Below, piece after piece: positions 11,485-24,040 of a stretch of 64,000 nucleotides of DNA. Position 1 is the stretch's first letter. Each line of letters starts with the position of its first letter. The DNA lies in assembly GCA_003508835.1 (NCBI GenBank), contig PUFA01000092.1, positions 1,674,001 to 1,738,000 of the forward strand. The letters are read 5' to 3'. The stretch is from Eonycteris spelaea. Lineage: Eukaryota > Chordata > Mammalia > Chiroptera > Pteropodidae. A program made the position numbers and the translations under genes. The notes beneath the pieces are model-generated. The model did no database searches, was not told the origin of the DNA, and saw nothing but the letters and a program-made list of their open reading frames with translations.

Positions 11485-12842
11485 CAGCGGATCTCAGGTC
11501 TTAGGACTCTTTTACGCTCTTACTTATTGAAGACTTTGTAAAAATTTATTTATTTGGATATATTTAGCAATACTTACTGTGTTAGAATTAAAATTCAGAA
11601 CTTTAAATCTTGTTTAATCCATTTAAAAATAACAATAACAAATGCATGTTAACAGAAATGACATGTTTTATGAAAATAAGTATTTCCCAAAACAAAAATT
11701 AGTGAAAAGAGTAACACTGTTTTATACTTTTGTAGATCTCTTTACTGTCTACCTTAATAGAAGATAGCTGGATTATCATATCTGCTTGTACATTCGATTT
11801 GTTATATCGTTTTGGTTGAACTGTATATGAAGAAAATCTGTCCTCATGCAGATATATCATTAGGAAAGGAAGTATTTAACCGTTTCAGATAATTGTGTGT
11901 ATTCATCTTTGATACTTCATCAAAGCTCAGTACGTGTGATTTCTTAAAAGTTCTAACGTGGAATCTTTAACCCACATCGGTGAATTTTTGGTACTGTTAC
12001 ATTGCATTTCATTTGTCTGTTTTGCACTTTGAATGGATCTTTTTTGACCCAGGCAAGATTTTATGACATGATGTGTCGGTCATTTGGAACATATTGTTTC
12101 ACTGAGGTATGCAGATTTTCTAAATTTATATAATATCAAAATCATATTTTGATATAATCTGCAAAGTCTTAAATATTTAAACTTATATAGCATAAGCTAT
12201 TATGCTCAAGGGGGCAGATTCAAGTTTTCCCAAATTCTACTTTCACCTGAATTTTATCTTTGTCAACAAATACTTGTCTGTTGCTTTTCTTAAACTGACA
12301 GGCTTTACTCAAAGACTAACAAATGAACAAACAAAACCTGTTTGCCAGAAACCCAAGTTTGAATAGCCAAGGTTTGTTAGTCATTCTCTCCAGTAAAAAT
12401 GGTGTTTTGTGAAAAAAGGGTCAGTTTCTAAAGATTAGAACTCATTTGCACAAATATTTTTCTTGAGTCAACCATCATACCTTGTACTTTGTGCACAATT
12501 TCTGTTTTGTCATATAAAATATTAAAAAGATGTATATTTGAGGATCAAGATCTGAAAAAAATTAATACGTTTTACTGCTTCATCAAAGGTATCTTAAGTG
12601 AAACAGCATATTTTTACTCTTGGTGCAGTGACTACTGGTATGGTTTGGTGCCACTGCCTTAATTCTAATTAAACTAGTCTAAATTTTACCCATCATTGGT
12701 TCTGCATTATTAGGGCAAATGTAACCACAATGAAAAAAGGCAAGTGTTTTGGTATTATTACAAAAATAGTTTTGACTTTGCTAATTCTCCGAAAGAGTCT
12801 CAGGAATCTCTCGGGGTTCATTGTCCATGTGGAGAACTGCTG
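11485..12842 (+). mobile_element. Long hAT (Charlie-like) DNA transposon relic, about 1.36 kb
   Basis: Starts CAGCGGATCTCAGG and ends GGAGAACTGCTG, whose reverse complement (CAGCAGTTCTCC) matches the start at 9 of 12 positions, a typical hAT Charlie-like terminus. The interior is familiar from other mammalian genomes: AATAACAATAACAAATGCATG near the left, AGACAGCTGGATT-like sequence in the middle, GAGTCTCAGGAATCTC near the right end. All frames are closed. No convincing 8-bp duplication is left at the flanks. I do not assign a family name. Confidence 0.6.
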
Positions 12843-12959
12843 CTGGTCAAAAGAATTGTCCTCTTGAGTTGTGAATGTGTGCAGGTTTCAATGTAGACCG
12901 GATGTATAAAAGCCTAGAAAGTAGAGTTGGACATTATCGCAGAATTAAATTCCAATTCG

Positions 12960-13060
12960 TTATTAAGAAGTTGAGGAAACTAAACTCTAGCAAGGTTAAG
13001 ACTTGATAAAGGTCATTCAGCTAATTAGTGGCAGAATTCAAAAGATTATTCATATGACTT
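12960..13060 (-). mobile_element. MIR fragment
   Basis: TTGAGGAAACTAAACTCTAG and GTCATTCAGCTAATTAGTGG: reversed MIR core. Confidence 0.6.
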
Positions 13061-13484
13061 GATTAATTCAGAGTTCATTTTTTTCTTTTGCGCAGTTAAA
13101 AATTTTAGAGAAATTTTTAGAAAAATTTTAATTTCAGACACATTTTATATAAATCTATGACTAGAATATAAAACATTTCATGCTATAATATGGATTCTAT
13201 CAAATAAAATTTCTCAGGGGATAGATTTTTGAACTGTAACCCAGAATGCTAGGATCAGCTTTCATCTCTTTTTTTTATCTAGTTCAATATGAAATTCTTG
13301 CTGTGATCATTTGGAGGGTTAAGTGAGAAATTGAGATAATTAGCAATTAATGTGTCATCATTGCTAAGAAAAACCTCAAGATATACTCTCATAAAAATCA
13401 ATATCAGTTTGACATTTAAGAGAGCAACATATTATTATATATAAGATTGGAAAATAATTGAGCATCTTTAGAGAGTACTTCTTT

Positions 13485-13720
13485 TAAAAATCACTTTATT
13501 AGGGAAAGTTTTAAGCTTATTCACAAAAGAAGATCATATAAACCATTACGTACCTATTACCCATATTCAACAGTTAGCAACTCATGGCTAATTTTACTTT
13601 ACCTTTTTCTTTATCTGTAATTATTCCCCCTCCCTCTGGGTTATTTTGAGTCAAATCCCAGATATCATATAATTAATCATCTATACACATTTCAGTTTGT
13701 AAAAGAGTATTTCTTAAAAT
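13485..13720 (-). mobile_element. Antisense L1M 3'UTR fragment
   Basis: TTAAGCTTATTCACAAAAGA, ACGTACCTATTACCCATATT, CAACAGTTAGCAACTCATGG and GAGTCAAATCCCAGATATC are a reversed old L1 3'UTR. Confidence 0.65.
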
Positions 13721-13829
13721 TTGTAATTAAGCATATGTAATGAAGTCAGGAGTTAATATCTAAAATAAACTTGAATTAACCTCTCAGAAGTCTTTTTAGC
13801 CTAACCAACAAAAACTAAAAACAAACAAA

Positions 13830-14270
13830 AATGTCCTGCGTTTGATCCTGCCATCCTTCTTGTTCTTCTACCTTATTTTTCTTTCCCTTACTCTGAACTT
13901 CTTGAAATAGAAGGCTCTGTGCGCTGTTCCTGTTTTTTTTTTTTTTCTCTTCGCTCTTTTACTCACAGCACTATCACTTCTGCTTCAACTACTATCCTGA
14001 AACTATTCAGCGATTACCAGTGCCTTTCCCATTTCAAATCCATTGGCTTATTTTCATTTGTTAGCAGCCTCTTCTGAATGGTTTCGTGACGTTGACAACT
14101 CCTTGTTGAGACGTCTTTCTACTGTCTGCTAAAGTATTTTCTGTCTACTTTTTCCCATTGTTTCTCATTCTTCCTTTAAAATGTCAGGTTTCTGGCCTCA
14201 GTCCCAATTTCCTTTACTGTTATACTACTAATTCTCTTTTCTGTCAGACTCGGTGCTCCTTTTTCAAAAC
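13830..14270 (+). mobile_element. L2-like stretch
   Basis: Pyrimidine-rich sequence with CAGCACTATCACTTCTGC, CATTGGCTTATTTTC and CTGGCCTCAGTCCC resembling L2 interior; the assignment is tentative. Confidence 0.35.
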
Positions 14271-15844
14271 AACTATTTTGTAGTACCCCATTTACTATAC
14301 TGAAATGATATTAGTAGACCAAAAAACCCTGCTACACATACCTGTGTACCTATATATACATATGTCTGCACACATGTGAAATTAAAAATATAGCAATCTA
14401 ACATAAGCAAGTAATTATAAATTATATATTTATCACAGTGATTAGGCATATATGCTCATATTAATACGTAATATTTATAAATATATGAATTTGAATTTAA
14501 ATATATATATATTTATTTATATTGATTGTATATTAACATGTATTTCAGTTTGTGAAAGCTTAGGTACCTTAATACTATAAGACAGAAAAAAGTAATCAGT
14601 GCAAATATCCATATGCAGAATAGTCATGGATGCAGCTGTTGCAAATTAGACTAACAAATATGTGTGTTATATTGGTGACTCAAATATCATGATCAGCATT
14701 GCTCTGTAACATGATTTTTTTCTAAAATGATGAACACCTTTTGGTAAGGCGCCAAATAAATGACAGTCTTCTTTCCATTTTTATGATATTTCTTGAAAAC
14801 TTAATGTATGTTAAAATAGTGAAAAAATATTTCGCATATATGTATCCACATATTGAATTAGATTTTTGGCTTACCTGTCTTCTCTAAGTTTGCTATTGTT
14901 GCCTTTTACATATCATTAATGGCATCAGAATTTGAAAAAAAAGTTAAAAGCTGTTACACCCTTTCTCACAGGAGCCTTATGAGTTTGGACTGTCCTTCTA
15001 GATAGATATTTGTTTTGACTGCAGTAGTTTTATTAAGTCTTCAGTTTATTCTTGAGTGTTGGTTGACTCTTCAAGTGAGACACTGAAGCTTTTAAATTCT
15101 GATCAGAATATACAAAGAATTAGTTCCATAAACGGATACCTATTTCTAACATGACCAGTGATAATTTTTTATGTTGTTTGTTAGTATAGAGTTAAGTATC
15201 TGTTCTTCTCTCTTTAGTATTTGAATTTCCGAACTACCCCCTGCTTTAGATCTTTCGTTTTTTTCCCACTATTATTCATGTATTTGTTAGCTAGATGTCT
15301 TTTAATTGACTCATCTTTCCTGATTTTTTTGATGTCAAATCGACAATTTAGCTGAAACTTAATGGATAATAATACAATTAAAGAATTGTAGTGGAGGTGG
15401 CTTTGCACAAGAAATATATAGGGATGTAACCTTACAAGTTAGCATGCTTTTTGTTACAGAAGTTTTATTCTTGAAAAAAACCTACCAAGGGCCCTTTTAT
15501 TGGCCTTTTCTGAAGTGTGTATATATCGCCAAGAAATTGATTAATGAACGAAAAAGAAAAGACATGAATGTATATTTTTAACTGAAGATACATTTATCTG
15601 TACTTGGACATCACATGCTAAATGTCTTTATCTGTAAATAAAATTTAAGTGGAAAAAATCAGCTAATCAAAATGAACTTGAACGTTAAAAATCCCCCCAA
15701 ATAGTATAAGACAATATGAAATCTTTTCTCTTATTTCACACTGCAGTATAAATGAGAATTTGGGGTGACTTTCCAAATAATTACTATACCAACATGAAAG
15801 TGATTGAATTTCCATTTGTTACTGTTAGAAGTAAAAGAATAAAT

Positions 15845-15970
15845 TCCAGAGTTGCTAAAATCTTGATGCCTAGGCCACAGCCTAGACTCATTAAATCCCA
15901 GATCTTGGAGGCTGAGACCTAGATATTAATACCTTTATAGAAGTCCCTAGGTGATTCCAGTGTACAGTTC
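15845..15970 (+). mobile_element. Fragment of a MER20/MER5-type hAT element
   Basis: The phrase ATCTTGATGCCTAGGCC...CAGCCTAGACTCATTAAATC, then CCTAGGTGATTCCAGTG, follows the interior of MER20/MER5-type elements. Terminal repeats are not clear, so the limits are approximate. Confidence 0.45.
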
Positions 15971-17614
15971 AGTTTTTTTACCTTTTTAATATAAAAGCTG
16001 TATAAATAAAACTTTCTATCAAGTACTGAGGAAACTAACTCTTGGTGGCCAAAATATTTTAAAGATTTAGTTTTTGTACACTAACTATTAGAACCTTCAG
16101 TGTCTCATGGAAGCATTAAAAAAGAGTACAGTCTGTAGTGGAGACTTAAGAATTATTGAAAGTCATTAAAATGGTATACTTGTTACTCATTATAAAATTT
16201 GGAAGTAAATGTTAATTTTGTTGAATCTAGTTTTTTGTTTTCTGCCTGACCATATTGAAATCACTCAAAATAGTTGGTTCATGGTTTTATCTTTATCTTA
16301 AAAAGCTCCTGAGATGAAGTTTCTATAACCTCTTTTTGTCTCCTGTTCGTCATGAAGATTCTTTATGTCTAACCTAAATTGTTCTATCTTTATGTTTTAC
16401 CTTCTGGAGGGTACAGGCCATTTGATCATTGGTGTGTATATACACACACATACCCCTACATAAACACATTTTTAATACTTATCGTTCATGTACTTGAAGA
16501 CCGAAATTATTTCTTTTAATCTAAATAGCTTAAGTTAGATAAACCTTCTTTATAATTCAGTTAGAAAATATTCCATCCGTCTATTTTAGGTTTTTATAAA
16601 AAGGAAATAGTTTACATTAGGAATCATTGTTTTACTAATCTTGCTGTTAAAAAGAGGGGAGGAAATGACTAAAATCAGTTCAGAGACAGTATGGAGCACC
16701 CAGATTCTGGAAGGATTGGGAACAGATGGGATCAAGAGCACATGTGTAAAAATCGGCTTTGAAAAGAGCTGGGGCAAGTTCAGGTACGGATGCAGTTACA
16801 GATGTGTTTTCATTTGGAGAGGCAGGATACCTAGGGATTTTATACCTTACTGCGAGACATTAGGTCATCCCAAGTTTTTACAGGATAGAGGTAATATTGG
16901 GGTCTTTATTGGAGTGCTCACGTTTGGAGACAGTATTATGAACTATTAGCAATCTTGCAATTTTAGTAAACATACTGATCGTTGAAGCAGATTGTTCACC
17001 TACCCTGTTCAAAGATTTGGATTTTAAGTAATTGACTTTACTTTTTAGCAAACATTTCAATTGATTCTGTGAGCTAAGAAAGTGGCTATAACTTTATGTT
17101 TTTTGACAGTCACTTAAAAACAGACTAATTGTCATAAGTTTGACATAGGATCTGTAAGATGCGAAATAATACAATTGGTGCAAATACAGCCCTAGTTATA
17201 ATAGTGAATGTTGAGAATTAAATAGTCTAAGCAACTTGAAATTTCATATTCTGAGCGGCATGCTGTTTATATATGAAGGCTATTGTAAACACTTGATTGC
17301 ATTTGCCCAGTTTGTGTAAGATTATGACTATTCCTTGAATTTTAGTAAGTAGTAAATAGGAATTGGAATGTTTCACTTAAATACTAAACTTCACAATGGA
17401 ACCATTGTGGAGAAACTAGGGTTCAGAATAAAACCCACTTTAATTGGAGAAAATTTTAAGGAACTGGAATTTATTAAATTAAAAAAGACTAATGAGATAA
17501 TTCAGACATGTTTCAAATATCCAAGATGGTGATTATATATCAACCAACATTATTTAGTGAAAAGATAGGAAAGCTTAATCTTCTGCTACATTCTGAGGAT
17601 GTAGACCACTTTGC

Positions 17615-17900
17615 TCATTCATTCATTCATTTAAAACATTTTCCTGTCTATCCTGTGGAAGCACTATGCCAAATTCTAGAGATGCGTCTGTGATCAGTAC
17701 AGACACGACCCCACTGTCATTAAATATATGTTTTGGTAGTGAGACAGACATCGAACATCTGTTTATCATATGGCTTTACTTCAAAGGAGAGGTTTTGTGG
17801 GTGCTATGAGAGCACGTGATAGGAGAAAGATGTGAGAAGGGAAAGATATGAGAAAGAACAGTGTAAGGAGGTAGTAAAACATTAGGATGGTTATAGAATA
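17615..17900 (+). mobile_element. Ancient interspersed repeat, family not assigned
   Basis: Starts TCATTCATTCATTTAAAAC and includes GTGGGTGCTATGAGAGCACG, the same family type as the stretch near 3870. Confidence 0.45.
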
Positions 17901-18060
17901 CTTTGTGGACTAATCAATCATTTATGCTCCTTCCCCCAATTAACTCATTTATTCATTATGTGGAAATTCCACATAACCAAAACGAAGTGAATAGGTTTTT
18001 AATATATCTACTATGTGAAGATAATCACTATTGTTAACATTTTGGTAGATATTTTAGCAC

Positions 18061-18092
18061 TGTGTGTGTGTGTGGGTGTGCGCTCGCGCGTG
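18061..18092 (+). repeat. (TG)n with CG-rich end
   Basis: TGTGTGTGTGTGTGGGTGTG followed by CGCTCGCGCG, an alternating purine-pyrimidine run. Confidence 0.95.
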
Positions 18093-18734
18093 CCTATGTA
18101 ATTTTTATAAAAATTAAAGTAAAATAACCCCTTTTTTGGAAGGCCTTAAAAAGTACATGTATTTTTATTTCTATAAGGTTATTGAATTTCATTTCTACAC
18201 CTGAAATTTATTATACTTGGCTCTCTATCGCTGCTATATAAATAATAGTAATTATTCTTAGATAACTGCCAGAACATTTTGCTATAGCCTCACTTAAAGG
18301 CTGCTTTGATGACTTATGTAGATGAATCTCCATTTATAGTCCAAAGCAAATATGTGTTTATTGAGGTGTTGTATATAACAGGTAATATCAATGTTTCTTG
18401 TTTTGAAATTTTTATATAATTAAATGCTTATGAATTATGTATTTAATTATAGGCCTATACAGATTTAAAGACTTGGTGGATTTTCAGTACCATAATCCAG
18501 TAGTTTGAATAAACTTATCCTCTATTTTTGATGTGTTGTTTTTTTATATTTGTGTGTCTGTCTACTATTAAATTGCCAATATCCTTCTACATTTTATTGG
18601 TTCATTTTGCCACTTCTGGAGATTGAATGAAATTATTTTATGTGGCTATCGAGTCTTAAATATTGAAATATACTGAAATAACTTCAGTGTTTTTACTTTT
18701 CATGTATCAACTGCCTTCTATCTTTTCAAAAATG

Positions 18735-18985
18735 GCTTCTTCAACAAACAAACAAGACAAACAAAAACTCATGGACATAGATAACAGTTTAGTGGTTACC
18801 AGAGGGAAAGGGGGGTTTAAAGAAGGGTAAAGGGAGTCAAGCATATGGTGACAGAAGGTGGTTTGACTTTGAGTGATGAGCACACAATGCAATATACAGA
18901 TGATGAATTTTTAAATTGTACACTTGAAACCTATATAATTTCATTAACCAATGTCACCCCAATAAATTTAATTAAAAAAATGGTT
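18735..18985 (+). mobile_element. L1 3' end with A-rich tail
   Basis: ACTCATGGACATAGATAAC, GTTTAGTGGTTACCAGAGGG, ATGCAATATACAGATGATG, TTGTACACTTGAAACC, CAATGTCACCCCAATAAATT and a short A run. This 3'UTR form is common in bats and other laurasiatherians. 5'-truncated, no coding part. Confidence 0.85.
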
Positions 18986-19169
18986 TCTTACATAATAGAA
19001 TTTAATGGTGTATTTCTTAGAGATTTTCTTTAGTGAGCAAGATCAAGTAAACTGAGTTTTCCCCTAAACTTTTAATCCCCTGCTTCCCTGACTTTTGTGA
19101 AGTGGTTCTTAAGAATTGAGTGATTTAGATGGATTATTTTATTGTGATATGTGCAAGATTATACTTTGG

Positions 19170-19690
19170 TATTATCATTTGGCCTTTGGAAAGAAGGTGC
19201 TGTTTTGCAGTACTTGGTTATATCCCAATAGACCAAAGTGCTCTCTCCAACACACATGATCCTCCTAGGACTGGGAATTTGTGGTTGCTGGGTTGCCAGT
19301 GGTAAGGTAGAGTCTGCATAGAAACGGGCTGAGCACATTCTTGTATGGCTCTTAGCAGGCGTAGAAGAATGCATTCAGGTCACCTCTGGATCAAGAATAC
19401 ATTCAGGAGGTACTGTTGCCTTGGCTCCTGGCGTGGGGGGCTGGCCTGGCCCTTGTCCCTGGATTTTGAATGAGACATGTTGGCAACTGTCCAGATTGGA
19501 AATAAACCTTCTCAAGTTCCGGGCCTACCTTGGCTTGTCTGAGGGCAGTGTATGGGGGATAGCAGCACCCTGGGTGGACGCCCGGCTTTGCCAAAGATCA
19601 GTCTTCTTTCTTGAGAGCTCTGCTGCTTATCTGTTGACAGTCTGGAAGCAGATTGCCAAGTACAGGTCAGGAGGTGTATATGACCTGTAA
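19170..19690. other. GC-richer block of unknown origin
   Basis: About 520 bp with GGGCTGGCCTGGCCC, several CpGs and open frames on both strands (89 codons plus; 63 and 71 minus). It contains GGATCAAGAATACATTCAGG, preceded by a near repeat GAAGAATGCATTCAGG. No match to a family or gene I recognise; regulatory, transposon-derived or chance composition are all open. Confidence 0.35.
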
Positions 19691-19989
19691 AAGGATCCTC
19701 TCCTTTTCCAATTAGGCTGCTCAGGTTTTGAGCTTCATTCGGTTATTTGTTTAATGTTATTTTGTTATTTTACACTTTTTATGTCTAGTTAAAGCTTAGA
19801 CTTTTGTAGCATTTGTTTGAGGGAACATGGGCTATATCAGAAAATTCATAATGCTACCCATGAAGAAATGGAAAGTGGCTTTTTAATGGACTGGACTAAT
19901 GCATTCCTAGTAACAATAATTAGTAACATTAACAAGGTAGTTTGAATATAAGGTGGTTTGATATGTAGAGCACATTGGTCTTTTGTTTT

Positions 19990-20270
19990 CTGTAATGTGT
20001 GGTATATCTTTGCTTTAAGTCTTCATTCCACTCATCTTTTCATACTTCTTTCAACACAGATCTTTGTCCTGGTCCTTGCCCTTCACTGGCCCCCTCTCCC
20101 TCAGTCCCATGCTTGTGAATACATCGTGTTAGCAGTTTAAGTGTCGTTGTACAACACTGTTCACTTGTCATTTTCCTTCAGTAGGTTGTAAACACTCTGG
20201 CTTTATTCTGTTGCGTTCAGGGCCAAATACTTTGCCCTGTTACAATAGATGCTCAATAAATGTCTATTCA
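19990..20270 (+). mobile_element. L2 3' end
   Basis: TTCATTCCACTCATC, AGTAGGTTGTAAACACTC and the closing AGATGCTCAATAAATGTC are L2 tail features. Confidence 0.6.
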
Positions 20271-20442
20271 GTGAATAATTTCACCACAAATTCACATCAC
20301 AAATGTGAATGTATTGTCTACTCCTTTAAAACGTTTTCTCCAATTATAAATTCTTGGTCATTTCATCAACGTAAAATCTCTAAGAGGTGTTGAGATTGGG
20401 ATAGTCAAGGGAATAATGAGCCTGAACACCAAGAACATTGCT

Positions 20443-20472
20443 AAACCAAACCAAACCAAACCAAACCAAACA
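20443..20472 (+). repeat. (AAACC)n microsatellite
   Basis: Five to six tandem AAACC units, followed by imperfect AAACAAAATC. Confidence 0.97.
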
Positions 20473-20879
20473 AAATCAAACACCCCAAACTGGTAGCAAT
20501 GTAAGAAAAGACTTTTTAGGGAAAGTGAAACTATAACTGAAAGGATGTCACTTAAGAACCCTTTCTTTAAATTTGGGAGGATGTGGTACAGAATGCGTGG
20601 CCGAGACAAGATCATTTCCATTGTGAAAAAAAGTTTAACTTCAGATTCTTTGTATAACTATTAGAGTTAGAGCAATCATTTTTAAAAATTACAAAGCTAA
20701 ATTTAGAAATTTGTGCACATTTCCTCTTTTTAAGCTCCATCCTGAGGGTTTGAATTCTGCTTTTTCTGGCCTCAGGGTTGAACAAGTCTGAGTAAGAAAG
20801 ACTGCTATACTTATAAACACACACACTTGTAGCACCAATTTGAGTTTTCATAGAATTTATTTTATTTTTGGATGAAAGT

Positions 20880-21850
20880 TAGGGATAACACTTTTATTTC
20901 TATTATAAAAGCAATAACTACCCTTTGGAAAGTTTGAAAACTATGAAATGTATAAAGAGAAAGGAAATTTTATTTATAATGCCATCACTTAAAATAAATA
21001 TTAATATTTTATATAGCACTTGTTTTTAAAATTTTAATTTGTTAATTGTTGTTTCCATATCATATAAATATTATACTCTACTTTCTTAAAGGTTTTCTTT
21101 TTTTCCTTATTGTAATTTATCTAGAATTTATTTTGGACCATGGTTGGAAAGCTTTTGAAAATTGTAATATTTAATCATTTTCCTTTTGTCACTGAGAAAG
21201 AAAAGTCAGATCTTTCAAATTTTTATTAAGGAAGTTATTTCATTCCTCATATTCTTTATTAAAACCCCATAACTTTTTTTGAATAGTATCTTTTACATTG
21301 TGTTCGTTTTAAATTAATCACCTAATAAGTGAATGCATTCTTTTGTCAACAGCAAACCAAATCCACATGGATAGAGTTTGTATTCTCCTAAACCACCACC
21401 TGGTTGCTCATCTTCATCTAGAAACTAAGCACTGTTTTCATTTTGATGTGTGTACTTCTATATCTCTTTATTATTATTTACAGTTTCAGGCTTATAGAAA
21501 TATGTAGTTTTGTATGTGTTTTTTTGACATAAAAGAGTACAAATGTTTTGCAACTTTATTTTTTCCTGTAATAACAGGATTTAAGTGTCTGTTGAAAGGT
21601 AAAGATTCACCTTACCTTTTTTAATTGCAGCATGCCTTTCTGTAGTCCAGATATTGCATAATTTATTAAACCATTTTCTTTATTGATAGACATTTAGATT
21701 GTTTGCAGTTTATTTTCACTTTTAGTGCTTCAGTAAATATCCTTGATGTATGCTAAGAAGTGCTGGTTCAAAGGGTTTACTGGTTAATAGTCTCACTCAA
21801 AGAACAACTTCATGTTATTGTTTTAAAATTTTTATCACTGTGATGGGTGA
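20880..21850 (-). mobile_element. Decayed antisense L1ME-type 3'UTR fragments
   Basis: The phrase order CTTTTATTTCTATTATAAAA, GCCATCACTTAAAATAAAT, then about 21620-21780 AGCATGCCTTTCTGTAGTCC, TTATTGATAGACATTTAGA, TTCAGTAAATATCCTTGATG resembles reversed old L1 3'UTR. The middle is too diverged to place, so this may be two insertions. Confidence 0.5.
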
Positions 21851-22470
21851 AAAAAGTATCTCATTGTTGTTTAGTTATATATATTAATATCTTTCCTAGG
21901 GGGAAATGCAGAATTTTTATGGTAAAGGTGGATAAAATACGGTGTTTCTGGCATAATTCTTTACAGATATGGCTGGCTGCTTGAAACAGACTTTGTGTAT
22001 AAAAGGTAAAAAAAAAAAGTTGAGCTTCTGATTTAAATAACAAAGCACTTAGCTTTCTTCCCCAAATTCATTTTTGTTAGTATAGTTTTCGCATAATGTG
22101 CGCTATATATAATATAGGGAAAAAGTATTCTTTGCTTTTCAGTCTCTAGAACCAGATATTTTAAAGTCTTAAGACCATGGAAAACATTCCTAAACTTTCA
22201 AAACACAGTTTAGTTAATAAAATATGGAATCCAAATGCCATATTATATTCTGATTTAGAGGAATGGAGAAATAATAAATTTTAAGGTAGTTTGGAAAATA
22301 GGCAAGTAATAGATTAATTAGAATTCAGATATTTTAGTTCAGACTGTAGCTTTTACAGTGTTAAATTTAAGTATTTGAATATGCATGAGTGGTTTGATTA
22401 ATAGTGCATGATCTATATGATAAGCAAACTGACACAAATAGGAATATTATATTAAAAGGAAATGATCATA

Positions 22471-22690
22471 GAGACTTCTGGTCAAGATGGCAGAGTCGGT
22501 AAACAACTGTGCTTGCCACCTCCCATGAACACATCAAAATTATAATTAAATTATAGAGCAACCATCCTTGAGAACCGCCTGAAGACTAGCTGAACAGAAC
22601 TCCTATAACTGCGGACATAAAGAAGAAGCCACCTGGAGACTGTTACAGTCTGCATAGAAGGGTGGTGGAAGGGGAAATTACCGTCTCTCA
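22471..22690 (+). mobile_element. L1 5'UTR head without the rest of the element
   Basis: GACTTCTGGTCAAGATGGCA, ACATCAAAATTATAATTAAA, GAACCGCCTGAAGACTAGC and ACATAAAGAAGAAGCC correspond to the beginning of an L1 5'UTR as found in bats. After about 22690 the sequence changes and no ORF1 follows; an A-rich stretch occurs at 22842-22856. The retained end is the 5' end, which is unusual. Confidence 0.65.
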
Positions 22691-23459
22691 GGAGGAACTT
22701 TGTCGTTGTTTCACCCCACTTCTCTGCATGGCTTTGTGCCTTTGTGCCTTGTCATTGCTACAAACCAGCCTGCTTTCTGCAGTCACTTTGTAACTGTTCT
22801 TGCTCTCACTATGTGTATACAAATCTGAGGTTTTGAATAATGGCAAAAAAAAGAAATAGCCATAAATTTGTTTTTATGGTATTCAGTTCTATACGTCTTA
22901 TTTCAGTTTAATGAAAATAAATAATAGGAATAGATCTACCTTCACTTTTTTTTATTTTCTGGAAGGAAAAATGCTTTAAAAGTAAACCAGAATAAAAGAT
23001 AATCATTCCCCTAATTATTTCTAATGCTGTTTAACTTTGTTAATTAAATTGTTATTACAATGCTTTTAAAAAATAAATGCATATTTAAGATAGTATATTT
23101 AAATGTTTTAATTCATAAAGTTTCATTAGTAATACTTTTTGTAATGTGTCTTTAGGAACTATATGTTGTGTTTATTAACCTTTTTGAGTAATGGCAAAAG
23201 TCATTGTTAAAATAGGATACTTTAAATATGTATGTTAAAATTCTACTTAAACATAGCATGGAATTTTTTGTTCTTTACAGAGGCAAGGTAAGATATGTAC
23301 TGGATTTGAAATTCTGTACAGATGGACTAATAGTGGTACACATCTGCTTCCTTGGAAACTTTAATCTTAGCATTTGACACGATATTGTTTGTACAGGTTC
23401 TAACCTAACATATAGCCTTATTTAGCTATTTAGATTGAAGAGGGCATTTATTATGCATC

Positions 23460-24040
23460 TGTTCAATCAACAAATATCTAATAATTCTCCATATGCTATA
23501 CTGTACTGATGGCAGTATATGGACCAGCAGGATACAATTCTTGTCCTTAAACTCTAAGGCAGCGGTCCCCAACCTTTTTGGCACCAGGGTTGGGAGCTCC
23601 TATGAGAAGCTCATGCCTTATGATCTAAGCTGGAGCTGAGGTGGTGCTGCTAGCACTGGGGAGCGGCTGCAAATACAGGTGAAGCTTCACTCCCTCGGCT
23701 CCCACTCACCTCAGGCTGAGCAGGCCAGTTCCCAACAGGCCACAGACTGGTACTGGTTGGTGGCCCAGGGGTTGGGGACCCCTGCTCTAAGAAAAGATTA
23801 AAATTTGACAACAAAGTACAAAACAAAGCAGAGAGGAAGTAATGCTATATAAAGTTAAAAGCAGGTGAAGAGGAAGAAATACCTAACTCTGGTATTTAGT
23901 GGAAGGATTATAGTGGAAGGCATCAGGGAGGAGAGATTTGCTCATTTTTGAAGCAGTGAGTAGAAATGCAGTACATGAAGAATAGGGGAGAGGCCTTTCT
24001 GGTAGGAGGAGTGCATATTGTATGTGTGGAATGGTGGCTC
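23460..24040 (+). mobile_element. Ancient interspersed repeat split by the hAT element
   Basis: TTCAATCAACAAATATCT...GATACAATTCTTGTCC lies left of the hAT insertion; AAAGCAGGTGAAGAGG...GGCATCAGGGAGGAG...GGAGAGGCCTTTCTGG continues on the right. Removing 23560-23792 restores one continuous old repeat. Confidence 0.45.
23560..23784 (+). mobile_element. Non-autonomous hAT element with terminal inverted repeats and target duplication
   Basis: A 225-bp element beginning CAGCGGTCCCCAACC and ending GGTTGGGGACCCCTG. The ends are inverted repeats with one mismatch in 15. CTCTAAGG (23552-23559) and CTCTAAGA (23785-23792) flank it, an 8-bp target duplication with one change, as expected for hAT transposons. 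The ends match a widespread mammalian repeat. The interior is shorter than I remember for that family: after GGCACCAGGG the sequence jumps to a GAGCTCC...GGTGGTGC region and the GGAGCGGCTGCAA motif. No coding capacity. Placed inside an older interspersed repeat. Confidence 0.85.

Noticed and set aside
20443..20472. CRISPR-like or regulatory direct repeats
   Set aside because: This is a simple (AAACC)n microsatellite without spacers, in a mammalian intron.
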